From Prosthecochloris marina (lineage in GTDB: Bacteria > Bacteroidota > Chlorobiia > Chlorobiales > Chlorobiaceae), in NCBI RefSeq assembly GCF_003182595.1, contig NZ_PDNZ01000006.1, positions 124,001 through 188,000 of the forward strand: a stretch of DNA of 64,000 bases, written 5' to 3'. The position numbers were made by a program, and so were the translations under genes. A model generated the notes under the pieces. The model saw nothing but the letters and a program-made list of their open reading frames with translations, was not told the DNA's origin and made no database searches. Below are positions 43,486 to 52,016 of the stretch, one piece after another. Numbering within the stretch: position 1 is the stretch's first letter; every line of letters starts with the position of its first letter.

Positions 43486-44889
43486 ATGCTCATTCATCAA
43501 AGAACACTTGGAAAAGAAATATCTCTTCAAGGTACCGGCTTGCATACCGGCCAGGACTGCATGATAACCTTCAAGCCTGCACCTGTAGATTACGGTTACC
43601 GGTTTGTAAGAACCGATATTGAAAACTGCCCCGAAATACCGGCGGTAATCGATAATGTCGTTGATGTCTGCAGAGGCACAACCATTGAATTCGAAGGCAA
43701 CAAGATAAATACAACCGAACATGTGCTCGCCGCTCTTTACGGGCTGCAGATAGATAACTGCCGGATCGAAATCGACGGTCCCGAACCCCCTGTCATGGAC
43801 GGCAGTTCGATACACTTTGCCGAAGCTCTTTTTTCTGCAGGCCTTGTCGAACAGGAAGAACCGAAAAACTATCTGGTCATCGATGAAACGATAGAGTATC
43901 ATGATTCTGAAAAAAATGTTGACATTGTAGCTCTGCCGCTTGACAGTTTCAGAACCACCGTGATGGTCGACTATAAAAATCCGGCTCTTGGATCCCAGCA
44001 TTCAGGACTTTTCGACCTCGAAACCGAGTTTCTGAAAGATTTCGCACCCTGTCGCACATTCTGTTTTCTCAGTGAGGTCGAAGCTCTTGCAAATATCGGA
44101 ATCATCAGAGGGGGGGATCTCGATAACGCAATCGTTATCGTGGATAAAAAATTATCCGATAGCGAATTGAAAACGCTAGCCAACAAAATCGGTGTAGACA
44201 GCTCCCAACTTACCCTTGGGGAAAACGGCATTCTCAATAACCGAGAACTGCACTTTAAAAACGAGCCTGCGCGCCATAAGCTGCTCGATCTTATCGGCGA
44301 TATAGCATTGCTCGGCATGCCCTTAAAAGCGCAAGTGCTTGCTGCAAGACCCGGGCACGCTTCAAATGTCGAATTTGTCAAACAGTTGAAAAAATATGCC
44401 GATCGAAACAAACTGGCCCGCAAGTTTCAGCACGAAAAAAAATCCGGTGTCATTTTCGATATCAATGCCATTCAGAAAATTCTCCCTCATCGATACCCTT
44501 TTCTCCTGATCGATAAAATCGTTGAATTCAAACTGGACGAAAAAATAGTATCGGTCAAGAACGTCACGATGAATGAGCAATTTTTTCAGGGGCATTTCCC
44601 CGGAAATCCCATCATGCCCGGCGTGCTGATTGTCGAAGCCATGGCACAGACCGGTGGCATCATGATGCTCAATGGTAACGACAACATCAACGACATGCAG
44701 GTATATTTCATGGGCATCGACAAAGCACGGTTCCGGAAACCTGTTATTCCGGGCGATACTCTGGTTATCGAAGCGATCATGAAAAGCCGGCGCCGCAGTG
44801 TCTGCCAGTTCGAAGCGAAAGCTTACGTTCGCGGCGACCTTGTTTGTGAAGCATCACTCATGGCTACTGTCGTGGAAAAAAACAACTGA
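43486..44889 (+). CDS. lpxC: Bifunctional LpxC deacetylase / FabZ dehydratase
   Basis: Commits lipid A synthesis (deacetylation of UDP-3-O-acyl-GlcNAc) and dehydrates 3-hydroxyacyl-ACP. 467 residues. LpxC part about 1-300: NTTEHVLAALYGLQID with zinc His79, MDGSSIHFAEAL, and NEPARHKLLDLIGDIALLG with His/Asp. FabZ part about 325-467: IQKILPHRYPFLLIDKI and GHFPGNPIMPGVLIVEAMAQ. The fusion is characteristic of Bacteroidota/Chlorobiota. The ATG at 43486 gives MLIHQRTLGKE, the expected start; an earlier in-frame ATG at 43378 lacks support. G7 run at 44110. Confidence 0.96.
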   Translation: MLIHQRTLGKEISLQGTGLHTGQDCMITFKPAPVDYGYRFVRTDIENCPEIPAVIDNVVDVCRGTTIEFEGNKINTTEHVLAALYGLQIDNCRIEIDGPEPPVMDGSSIHFAEALFSAGLVEQEEPKNYLVIDETIEYHDSEKNVDIVALPLDSFRTTVMVDYKNPALGSQHSGLFDLETEFLKDFAPCRTFCFLSEVEALANIGIIRGGDLDNAIVIVDKKLSDSELKTLANKIGVDSSQLTLGENGILNNRELHFKNEPARHKLLDLIGDIALLGMPLKAQVLAARPGHASNVEFVKQLKKYADRNKLARKFQHEKKSGVIFDINAIQKILPHRYPFLLIDKIVEFKLDEKIVSVKNVTMNEQFFQGHFPGNPIMPGVLIVEAMAQTGGIMMLNGNDNINDMQVYFMGIDKARFRKPVIPGDTLVIEAIMKSRRRSVCQFEAKAYVRGDLVCEASLMATVVEKNN

Positions 44890-44904
44890 AGAGAGCCTTC
44901 ATAT

Positions 44905-44943
44905 GCAGGGGATCAGGATTCGAGGCTGGAATCTCTCCCCTGC
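44905..44943. repeat. Hairpin between convergent lpxC-fabZ and pgsA
   Basis: GCAGGGGA/TCCCCTGC outer 8-bp stem and GATTC/GAATC inner stem overlap the pgsA stop region. No T tract, so attenuation rather than classic termination is the likeliest role. Confidence 0.45.
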
Positions 44944-45473
44944 TGAATACGGTAAAACCGCAGGCAGTACTGTATAAAAGAAATAAACAGCATTACAACC
45001 GAGAGGTACATAAAAACCTCCTGTACGGGATATCGGTCAAAAAAAGGATGAGGCCAGACCATGGTGAAAAACATCATGGAAACAAAACCAACCGCCCACT
45101 TGCCAGGCCATAGTGACGTTGTAATGACTTTGTGATGATGTTTTACGTATGCCGCCCCAAGGAAAATCAGTAAATCCCTGATCACGACAAAAACAACGAA
45201 CCACACGGGCAGTTCACCGATTGCCATAAAGTAAACCGCCACTGCTGCAAGACAAAGCTTGTCGGCAAGAGGATCAAGAATCTTGCCCATATCAGACACC
45301 TCGTTTGTCCAGCGGGCTGTCTGACCGTCGAACCAGTCACTTAAAACCGCGATAACCAGTATTGTGTTCGCAATCCATATATCCCCTTTATCGAAGTAAT
45401 AGATAAAAAAAGGAATAAGCAGGATCCTGAGAAAACTCAAAGAATTCGGCAGATTGATGATGTGGCCTTTCAC
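44913..45473 (-). CDS. pgsA: CDP-diacylglycerol-glycerol-3-phosphate 3-phosphatidyltransferase
   Basis: Makes phosphatidylglycerophosphate, precursor of phosphatidylglycerol. 186 residues, mostly membrane helices. The CDP-alcohol phosphotransferase signature is intact: SDWFDGQTARWTNEVSDMGK followed by ILDPLADKL (D-x2-D-G-x2-A-R-x9-G-x3-D-x3-D). Start is GTG. The annotation as PgsA rather than cardiolipin or other synthase follows the N-terminal LPNSLSFLRILL. Confidence 0.88.
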   Translation of the reverse strand: MKGHIINLPNSLSFLRILLIPFFIYYFDKGDIWIANTILVIAVLSDWFDGQTARWTNEVSDMGKILDPLADKLCLAAVAVYFMAIGELPVWFVVFVVIRDLLIFLGAAYVKHHHKVITTSLWPGKWAVGFVSMMFFTMVWPHPFFDRYPVQEVFMYLSVVMLFISFIQYCLRFYRIQQGRDSSLES

Positions 45474-45502
45474 AGCTTTTTATCCAAAATTGCTAAAACA
45501 TC

Positions 45503-46072
45503 TTATAAAACCAGATCGGGATTCGCTTTTACAAACTCGGACCAGTTGCTTTTAGACAAAGAGGAGCCTGTTTTCCCATTTCGGCCCGGTACCGGCCTCC
45601 TCTCGCACAACAGGTCACATAGAGCGATCCCGAGTGCATCGGAAATATCGTGAGGCTTTATCGGATCGGAGATATTGAGAAAATGCCGCGCCATATAAGC
45701 AACCTGCTCTTTGCTGGCCCCCCCCCTCCCGGTAAGAATCTGCTTTACTTCACGAGGAGCGTACTCATGGAGTTGAACCCCTTTATTCATGGCAAGAGCT
45801 ACAACTGCGCCTCTCACCTGTCCAAGCTTGAGAGCTGACTGAGCATTGCGGTTCACATACGCTGTCTCGAGAGCCAACCTTGCAGGCTTGTTTGATGAAA
45901 TAAGTGCCTCGAGTTCATCGTAAATGATTTTTATCCGTTCCGGGATACTTTGCCTGGAACTCAGCCGAATGATCCCGCAGTCGACGAGGGAAAACGAGTC
46001 TGCCTCACCTCTGACAATACCGTAACCGGTTCGTACACTGCCGGGGTCAACCCCGATAACCATCATAGTCAT
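45503..46072 (-). CDS. ruvC: Holliday junction resolvase RuvC
   Basis: Endonuclease that cuts Holliday junctions with RuvAB. 189 residues. Catalytic Asp in VIGVDPGSVRTGYGIV, Glu in LALETAYVNRNAQSALKLGQ, and the DNA-binding loop REVKQILTGRGGASKEQV, followed by HDISDALGIALCD with the last two Asp. The loop codons contain a run of nine G (45718-45726). The C-terminal tail is a little longer than usual. Three start ATG codons are possible; 46072 is kept. Confidence 0.95.
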   Translation of the reverse strand: MTMMVIGVDPGSVRTGYGIVRGEADSFSLVDCGIIRLSSRQSIPERIKIIYDELEALISSNKPARLALETAYVNRNAQSALKLGQVRGAVVALAMNKGVQLHEYAPREVKQILTGRGGASKEQVAYMARHFLNISDPIKPHDISDALGIALCDLLCERRPVPGRNGKTGSSLSKSNWSEFVKANPDLVL

Positions 46073-46161
46073 ACACTATGGGATTGTTCAAGCATACCTT
46101 GCCGTAACGAGAAAACAAGTAACCCGGACAAGTAGTGCTGAATGTTCACTCTCTCGTTTTT

Positions 46162-46914
46162 TCAGGAGTCAAGACTGTTCATTGCCTGCTCACTGATCTC
46201 AAGATTACTGTAAACCGCCTGAACATCATCACAGTTTTCAAGTGCATCGATAAGCTTCATGGCTTTGACGGTTTCATCAGGTCCCGGTTCAACGAAATTA
46301 TCAGGAATCATATCCATCTTCGCATTGTCATAGGCAATACCGGCCTGATCCAGCGCTTGTTTCGCAGCTTCGAGATCCTTTACATCGACAATCACGTTGA
46401 AATAATTCTCATCATCACTGTCAAGTTCCTCGAGACCCGCATCGAGAAGCACCTCCATGAGCGCCTCCTCACTCACCGCAGCCTTGGTAACGTCAATAGT
46501 GCCCTTTCTCTGAAACATCCAGCTGACGCTTCCGTTTTCACCAAGCGAACCGTTGTGACGATTTATGGCGTGCCTGATGTCGGCAACAGTCCTGTTGCGA
46601 TTATCCGTAGCGGTCTCTATGATGATAGCAATACCGCCCGGGCCATAGCCCTCGTAGGTTATCTCTTCATAAACAGCCCCCTCGAGCTCTCCGGTACCTT
46701 TCTTGATGGCTCGCTGTATATTCTCATGAGGCATTGAATTGGCCTTTGCCGTATCGATAGCAAGACGCAGCCGCGGGTTACCTCCCGGATCTCCACCGCC
46801 GGTTTTCGCTGCAATGGTAATCTCACGCACCAGCTTGGTGAACAAATTACCTCTTTTCTGATCGGTTGCGGCCTTCTTTCTTTTAATCGTTGACCATTTA
46901 CTGTGTCCAGACAT
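46162..46914 (-). CDS. yebC: YebC/TACO1 family protein
   Basis: 250 residues, very conserved family: [20 protein letters not shown], then [20 protein letters not shown], and [15 protein letters not shown]. Family members act as transcription regulators or relieve ribosome stalling. Divergent from pheA with 185 bases between. Its ruvC neighbour is the standard partnership. Confidence 0.95.
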   Translation of the reverse strand: MSGHSKWSTIKRKKAATDQKRGNLFTKLVREITIAAKTGGGDPGGNPRLRLAIDTAKANSMPHENIQRAIKKGTGELEGAVYEEITYEGYGPGGIAIIIETATDNRNRTVADIRHAINRHNGSLGENGSVSWMFQRKGTIDVTKAAVSEEALMEVLLDAGLEELDSDDENYFNVIVDVKDLEAAKQALDQAGIAYDNAKMDMIPDNFVEPGPDETVKAMKLIDALENCDDVQAVYSNLEISEQAMNSLDS

Positions 46915-47099
46915 AATTATACATGCTAATTAAAACAGGAAAATAACCGTTTATGATAATAGATTTATTTTCTTTAACCTAAGCTGAATGCCCAAACCGA
47001 AAAGGATCAAGTTGTATTTCGAACCGGTACGCAAACAGTTCAAGGCACCGTAGTATCATATCAAGCTTAGCTTACTAAAATTAATCACAAGAAAAAATA

Positions 47100-47939
47100 A
47101 TGACAAACCGGCTGGTAGCATACCAGGGAGAACCCGGCGCATACAGTGAAATAGCCGCACTACGCTTCGGCGATCCGGTTCCTTTCGAAACGTTCGACAA
47201 GGCCTTCTACGCTGTTGAACATAGAGACGTTTCTTGCGCGGTCATTCCGATCGAAAACTCTCTCGGAGGCAGCATTCACCATAATTACGATCTGCTGATG
47301 CAGCATCCTGTCCGAATTGCTGCTGAAACGTTCGTAAAGGTTGAGCATTGCCTGCTCGGTCTTCCGACGGCATCCGTCAATGCCGACGGTAACGTTCTCT
47401 CGCACCCGCAGGCTCTTTCCCAGTGCCGCAACTTTTTCGCTGCTCATAAAAATCTCACGCCTGAAGTAGCGTATGATACCGCAGGCAGTGCCCAAATCAT
47501 CGCTGATGAAGGTAATCCGGCTCAGTTTGCCATTGCATCAAAAAGAGCGGGCGAACTGTACGGCCTGAAAATATTCAGAGAGAACCTCGCTGACGAGGAC
47601 TGGAACATCACCCGTTTTTTCTGCATCACCCACGAAGAACACACCTCGGACCTCGATCTTAAAAACAAGCCGGACACAACCAGACAGAAAACCTCGATCG
47701 TATTCACTCTGCCGAACGAGCAGGGTTCACTGTTCAGGGCGATGGCAACACTGGCGCTAAGGAATATCGACATGACTAAAATCGAATCCCGCCCTTCGAG
47801 AATGAAAGCTTTCGAGTACTTCTTTTATGTGGACTTCATCGGACATGAGAGCGATCCCGCGATTCACAATGCCCTGACACATCTCAGGGAATTTGCAACA
47901 ATGGTTAAAGTTCTGGGGAGTTATGGCGTCGTTGAATAA
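47100..47939 (+). CDS. pheA: Prephenate dehydratase
   Basis: Converts prephenate to phenylpyruvate for phenylalanine. 279 residues: catalytic domain (YQGEPGAYSEIAALRFG, VIPIENSLGGSIHHNYDLL, TAGSAQIIADEGNPAQFAIA with the active Thr-like site) and a C-terminal ACT domain (IESRPSRMKAFEYFFYVDF) giving feedback by phenylalanine. No chorismate mutase domain. Its end overlaps the polA start. Confidence 0.95.
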   Translation: MTNRLVAYQGEPGAYSEIAALRFGDPVPFETFDKAFYAVEHRDVSCAVIPIENSLGGSIHHNYDLLMQHPVRIAAETFVKVEHCLLGLPTASVNADGNVLSHPQALSQCRNFFAAHKNLTPEVAYDTAGSAQIIADEGNPAQFAIASKRAGELYGLKIFRENLADEDWNITRFFCITHEEHTSDLDLKNKPDTTRQKTSIVFTLPNEQGSLFRAMATLALRNIDMTKIESRPSRMKAFEYFFYVDFIGHESDPAIHNALTHLREFATMVKVLGSYGVVE

Positions 47940-50730
47940 TACCGGTCAATTAACATTCGATATGAGCATCGCATCGAACAAAAAACAGCCGGAACGCACC
48001 GGGGACAAACCGTCCCTCTTTCTGCTCGATGGCATGGCGCTGGTCTACCGGTCTTTCTTTGCGCTGCAACGAACCGGAATGACGACAAAGGAAGGCATTC
48101 CTACAGGTGCAACATATGGGTTTTTCGTGACATTGCTGAAAATCTACGAAACCTACAAACCGCACTACCTTGCCGTCGCTTTCGACAGTGCGGAAAAAAC
48201 GTTCCGGCACGAACTCTACGAACTTTACAAGGCGAACCGTCCGGCCCCCCCAGAAGATCTCATCGCACAGCTGGATCTGATTTTCAAGCTTGTCGAAGCA
48301 ATGCGGATTCCGGTTCTCAAGCAACCGGGCTATGAAGCCGATGACCTCATAGGAAGTGCAGCGAGAAAGTTCGAGCAGGACTGCACCGTTTATATCGTTA
48401 CACCTGACAAAGACCTTGCACAGCTTGTTCATGACGGAGTAAAAATTCTCAAACCCGGCAAAAAACAAAATGAGCTGATGCTTCTCGGCACCGGAGAAAT
48501 AATGGAGCAGTTCGGTGTCTCACCGGAACGTTTCACCGATCTTCTGACGCTAACCGGCGACAGTTCGGACAATATCCCGGGAGCAAAAGGAATCGGTCCT
48601 AAAACAGCCTCAAAACTCCTCAATACATACGGCAGCCTCGAAAACGTTTTCAACCATCTTGACGAGCTTCCCCCGAAATCGCGCAAAAGCCTTGAAGAAT
48701 TCGAAACCCAGCGGAAACTGATCGAGGATCTCGTTACGATCAGGACGGATCTCCCCCTCGATACGACACTGCTTGACCTTGAAAGTGAAGAACCGGATGG
48801 CTCGAAACTTTTCAATCTGCTTGACGAACTGGAAATGAAAAGCGTGGCAGCAAGGATTCCACAAATTTTCCCCGGCATCCAGCCCCCTCGACACGGTAAC
48901 ACCGACTTGCCGAACCCTGAGACTGCAACGCCTGAAAATGTAGCCTATCATCTCATTGGCGATGCAAAAGGAGTGCGTAACCTTGAAAAAGAACTCTCGG
49001 CACTGACAGGCTTCGCCATCGATACCGAAACAACCAGTCTGAATACTCTCGAAGCCGAACTTGTGGGAATATCGGTCAGCTGGAAACCGCAAGAAGCATA
49101 CTTCATCTATTGTACTCCGGGAGGACTGAGCCCCGAAATGGTACTCGACATACTCAAAGAAGTGCTTGAAAACCAGGCCATTGTCAAAAATGGCCAAAAT
49201 CTCAAGTACGATATGCTTGTGCTTAAAAACTACGGAATACGGCTTTCTCCAGTCGGATTCGATACCATGCTCGCAAGTTATGTCATCGATCCGGAGGAAA
49301 AACACAACCTTGACGATCTTGCCGATCGATATCTCGGATACCGTACCACAACGTACAGTGAGTTGACCGGCTCAGGGAAAAAAGCCATACCCATCCATGA
49401 AGTTCCTGTCGACAAACTCACCGCCTATGCCTGTCAGGACGCAGACATCGCACTTCGACTCCAGGCAACCCAGGAGAAAATTCTCGGTAAAAATACCGAA
49501 CTTTACAACCTGTGCCACGATATAGAGTTTCCGCTCGTCGAAGTACTCGCAGAGATGGAATTCAAAGGAATCTCCCTCGATACCGGCCAATTGAAACGAA
49601 CAGCAGAAATCGTTAACCGGCAGATCGAGGACCTCAAAGAAAGAATCTACGAAACAGCCAACGTCAGCTTCAACATCGATTCGCCCAAGCAGCTTGGTAA
49701 TATCCTGTTCAATGTTCTCGGCCTCCCGGCAAAAAAAACAACCAAAACCGGTTACTCAACCGATGTGAGGGTGCTCGAGGATCTATCGCTGCTCCATCCG
49801 GTTGCAAAAGATGTTCTGGAGTACCGCAGTCTTCAGAAACTCAAAACCACCTACATCGAGGCGCTTCCCAGAATGCTTTGCCGAAAAACCGGAAAGCTGC
49901 ACACCTCTTTCAACCAGCACATTACCGCTACCGGCAGATTGTCTTCCTCGAATCCCAACTTGCAGAATATCCCGATCCGTACAGCATTAGGTAAAGAAAT
50001 CCGCAAGGCGTTCATACCCTCTGAAAAAAGCAATTATCTTCTTTCAGCCGACTATTCGCAGATAGAGCTTCGTATCGCGGCAGAAATCTCTCAAGATCCC
50101 CACCTTATATCGGCATTCAAACAGGGAGAAGATATCCACGCAGCAACGGCAAAAGCGATTTTCGACACGGAAACCATAACCGACGACATGAGGCGAAAAG
50201 CCAAAGAAGTCAATTTCGGTGTCCTCTACGGCATTCAGCCATACGGCCTTGCCCAGAGGCTCAATATCACCCAAAAGGAAGCCAAAACCATCATTGAAAC
50301 GTATAAATCGAAATATCCCGGGCTGTTTGAAGCACTCCAGAAAATCATCAACGATGCAACTGAAAAAGGGTACGTTGCAACGTTGATCGGACGCAGAAGA
50401 TATATCTCTGACCTGCGCAGCAAAAACAGGAACATTCGGATGGCAGCTGAAAGGGCAGCCATGAACACTCCTATTCAGGGAACCGCAGCCGACATCATTA
50501 AATGTGCAATGAGCCTCACGGCAAAAAAGCTGCACGACAACGACATGCAGTCCTCGATGCTCCTGCAGGTTCACGATGAACTTGTTTTTGAAACAACACC
50601 GGATGAGAAAAAGGCTCTCTCGATAATAGCGACGGATTGCATGGTAAAAGCAGCCGAAATATGCGGCCTATCGAACGTACCCGTCGAGGTTGAAATCGGA
50701 ACCGGGAAAAACTGGCTGGACGCACACTGA
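47923..50730 (+). CDS. polA: DNA polymerase I
   Basis: Repair and Okazaki fragment polymerase. 935 residues from ATG at 47923, which overlaps pheA by 17 bases and has GGGGAG close by; ATG at 47962 is an alternative. Domains: 5'-3' nuclease (FLLDGMALVYRSFFALQRTG, then YEADDLIGSAARKFEQD), 3'-5' exonuclease with intact FAIDTETTSLN, and polymerase with motif A DYSQIELR, motif B RRKAKEVNFGVLYG and motif C QVHDELVFE. Proofreading residues appear present. Confidence 0.96.
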   Translation: MASLNNTGQLTFDMSIASNKKQPERTGDKPSLFLLDGMALVYRSFFALQRTGMTTKEGIPTGATYGFFVTLLKIYETYKPHYLAVAFDSAEKTFRHELYELYKANRPAPPEDLIAQLDLIFKLVEAMRIPVLKQPGYEADDLIGSAARKFEQDCTVYIVTPDKDLAQLVHDGVKILKPGKKQNELMLLGTGEIMEQFGVSPERFTDLLTLTGDSSDNIPGAKGIGPKTASKLLNTYGSLENVFNHLDELPPKSRKSLEEFETQRKLIEDLVTIRTDLPLDTTLLDLESEEPDGSKLFNLLDELEMKSVAARIPQIFPGIQPPRHGNTDLPNPETATPENVAYHLIGDAKGVRNLEKELSALTGFAIDTETTSLNTLEAELVGISVSWKPQEAYFIYCTPGGLSPEMVLDILKEVLENQAIVKNGQNLKYDMLVLKNYGIRLSPVGFDTMLASYVIDPEEKHNLDDLADRYLGYRTTTYSELTGSGKKAIPIHEVPVDKLTAYACQDADIALRLQATQEKILGKNTELYNLCHDIEFPLVEVLAEMEFKGISLDTGQLKRTAEIVNRQIEDLKERIYETANVSFNIDSPKQLGNILFNVLGLPAKKTTKTGYSTDVRVLEDLSLLHPVAKDVLEYRSLQKLKTTYIEALPRMLCRKTGKLHTSFNQHITATGRLSSSNPNLQNIPIRTALGKEIRKAFIPSEKSNYLLSADYSQIELRIAAEISQDPHLISAFKQGEDIHAATAKAIFDTETITDDMRRKAKEVNFGVLYGIQPYGLAQRLNITQKEAKTIIETYKSKYPGLFEALQKIINDATEKGYVATLIGRRRYISDLRSKNRNIRMAAERAAMNTPIQGTAADIIKCAMSLTAKKLHDNDMQSSMLLQVHDELVFETTPDEKKALSIIATDCMVKAAEICGLSNVPVEVEIGTGKNWLDAH

Positions 50731-50817
50731 TAACGCAGAAGTATTGCCGAACGAAAAACTTTTTTTATATTTTCGAAGTTCAAAAAGTTCCCTGTACATT
50801 CCAACCAGAGGAGACTG

Positions 50818-51747
50818 ATGTTTTCCAGGAAACGCTTCTACTATCTCACAGAAGACGGACGGTTTATGCCGCTGCACGTTCTTACATTGCTGCTCGCAGG
50901 GATTTTTATCATTTCCATAGTTTTGATTGCCGCGACATCCTTCGCCTTTCGCAACAACAGCTCTACCACCTCTTCCATTCACTCATCCGGCGACGAATCG
51001 CTCATTGCACTTCAAAAGCAGATTTCCAGACTCGAAGAAGAAATTGAATCACTTTCTGTTTCCGATCATCAATTACGCCTTGCCGTCAACCTCCCATTGA
51101 TACCTGAAGAAGAAAAGAAAATGGGTACAGGCGGAAGCAGAACCACAGACATGTTTGCCGATAAGGAGTCATCGGTCCATCTTCTTGCGATGACTGAAAA
51201 AAAGATAGACAAGCTCGGCCTTAAAATTGCACAACAGAAAAACAGCCATAAAAAAATACAGGATACCTGGGCTAAAAATCAGGTGCTTTTCGCATCGATC
51301 CCTGCCCTGAAACCTATCAATGGCCGCATCACGAGTGGATTCGGTATGCGCCAGCACCCCATTTACAAAAGACGTATACACCATGACGGCATTGATTTCT
51401 CCGCACCTTCAGGAACAAAAGTATATGCTCCGGGAAATGGAGTAGTCCAGTATACGGGTTATAACTTCGGTTACGGCAAAAAAGTCGTGATCGATCACGG
51501 GTTCGGCTACAAGACTGTTTATGCGCATCTTTCAAAGTCGCTGGTTAAAAAAGGTCAGAAAGTAACACGAGGTGATGTCATCGCTCTTTCAGGCAACACT
51601 GGTATTTCAACCGGCCCGCACCTGCATTATGAAGTACACAAAAACAACCGGAAGATAAATCCATCCGCCTATTTTTTTGATACGTTCGCGCCGGAGAGTT
51701 TCCTGACAGCGAAACCTGCCTCGAAGCAAAACAACAGTAACTCATAA
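50818..51747 (+). CDS. M23 metallopeptidase (LytM-type)
   Basis: Membrane-anchored murein endopeptidase or its regulator. 309 residues: one membrane helix (about 20-42), a coiled-coil linker (IALQKQISRLEEEIESLSV), then the M23 domain: GFGMRQHPIYKRRIHHDGID, HG linker, and GPHLHYEVH. All zinc ligands H-x-D and H-x-H appear intact, so it may be an active enzyme. GAGGAG precedes the ATG. Elongation or division role is inference. Confidence 0.9.
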   Translation: MFSRKRFYYLTEDGRFMPLHVLTLLLAGIFIISIVLIAATSFAFRNNSSTTSSIHSSGDESLIALQKQISRLEEEIESLSVSDHQLRLAVNLPLIPEEEKKMGTGGSRTTDMFADKESSVHLLAMTEKKIDKLGLKIAQQKNSHKKIQDTWAKNQVLFASIPALKPINGRITSGFGMRQHPIYKRRIHHDGIDFSAPSGTKVYAPGNGVVQYTGYNFGYGKKVVIDHGFGYKTVYAHLSKSLVKKGQKVTRGDVIALSGNTGISTGPHLHYEVHKNNRKINPSAYFFDTFAPESFLTAKPASKQNNSNS

Positions 51748-51771
51748 TTCTGAATCAATACCCGATACCAT

Positions 51772-51999
51772 ATGTTCTGGAACCTGGACCTGGCAAGATA
51801 TATTGCCGATGCCCCATGGCCTGCAACAAAAGAAGAATTGATCGATTTCGCAAATCGTACCGGAGCCCCCCAGGCTGTCATCGATAATCTGAGTGACCTT
51901 CCTGAAAGCGATGAATTGTATGAAAGTCTCGAGGAGATCTGGCCCGATTATCCTACCGATGAAGATTTTTGCTATGGAGATGAAGAGCCTATAAATTAG
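51772..51999 (+). CDS. DUF2795-type small protein
   Basis: 75 residues, acidic. Pattern LARYIADAPWPATKEELIDFA, then GAPQAVIDNLSDLPESDEL matches DUF2795, a small two-helix domain of unknown role. It sits between the M23 peptidase and the Omp85 gene; its stop is adjacent to GGGAG that may serve the next gene. Confidence 0.75.
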   Translation: MFWNLDLARYIADAPWPATKEELIDFANRTGAPQAVIDNLSDLPESDELYESLEEIWPDYPTDEDFCYGDEEPIN

Positions 52000-52016
52000 G
52001 GAGATCGATACGACGC

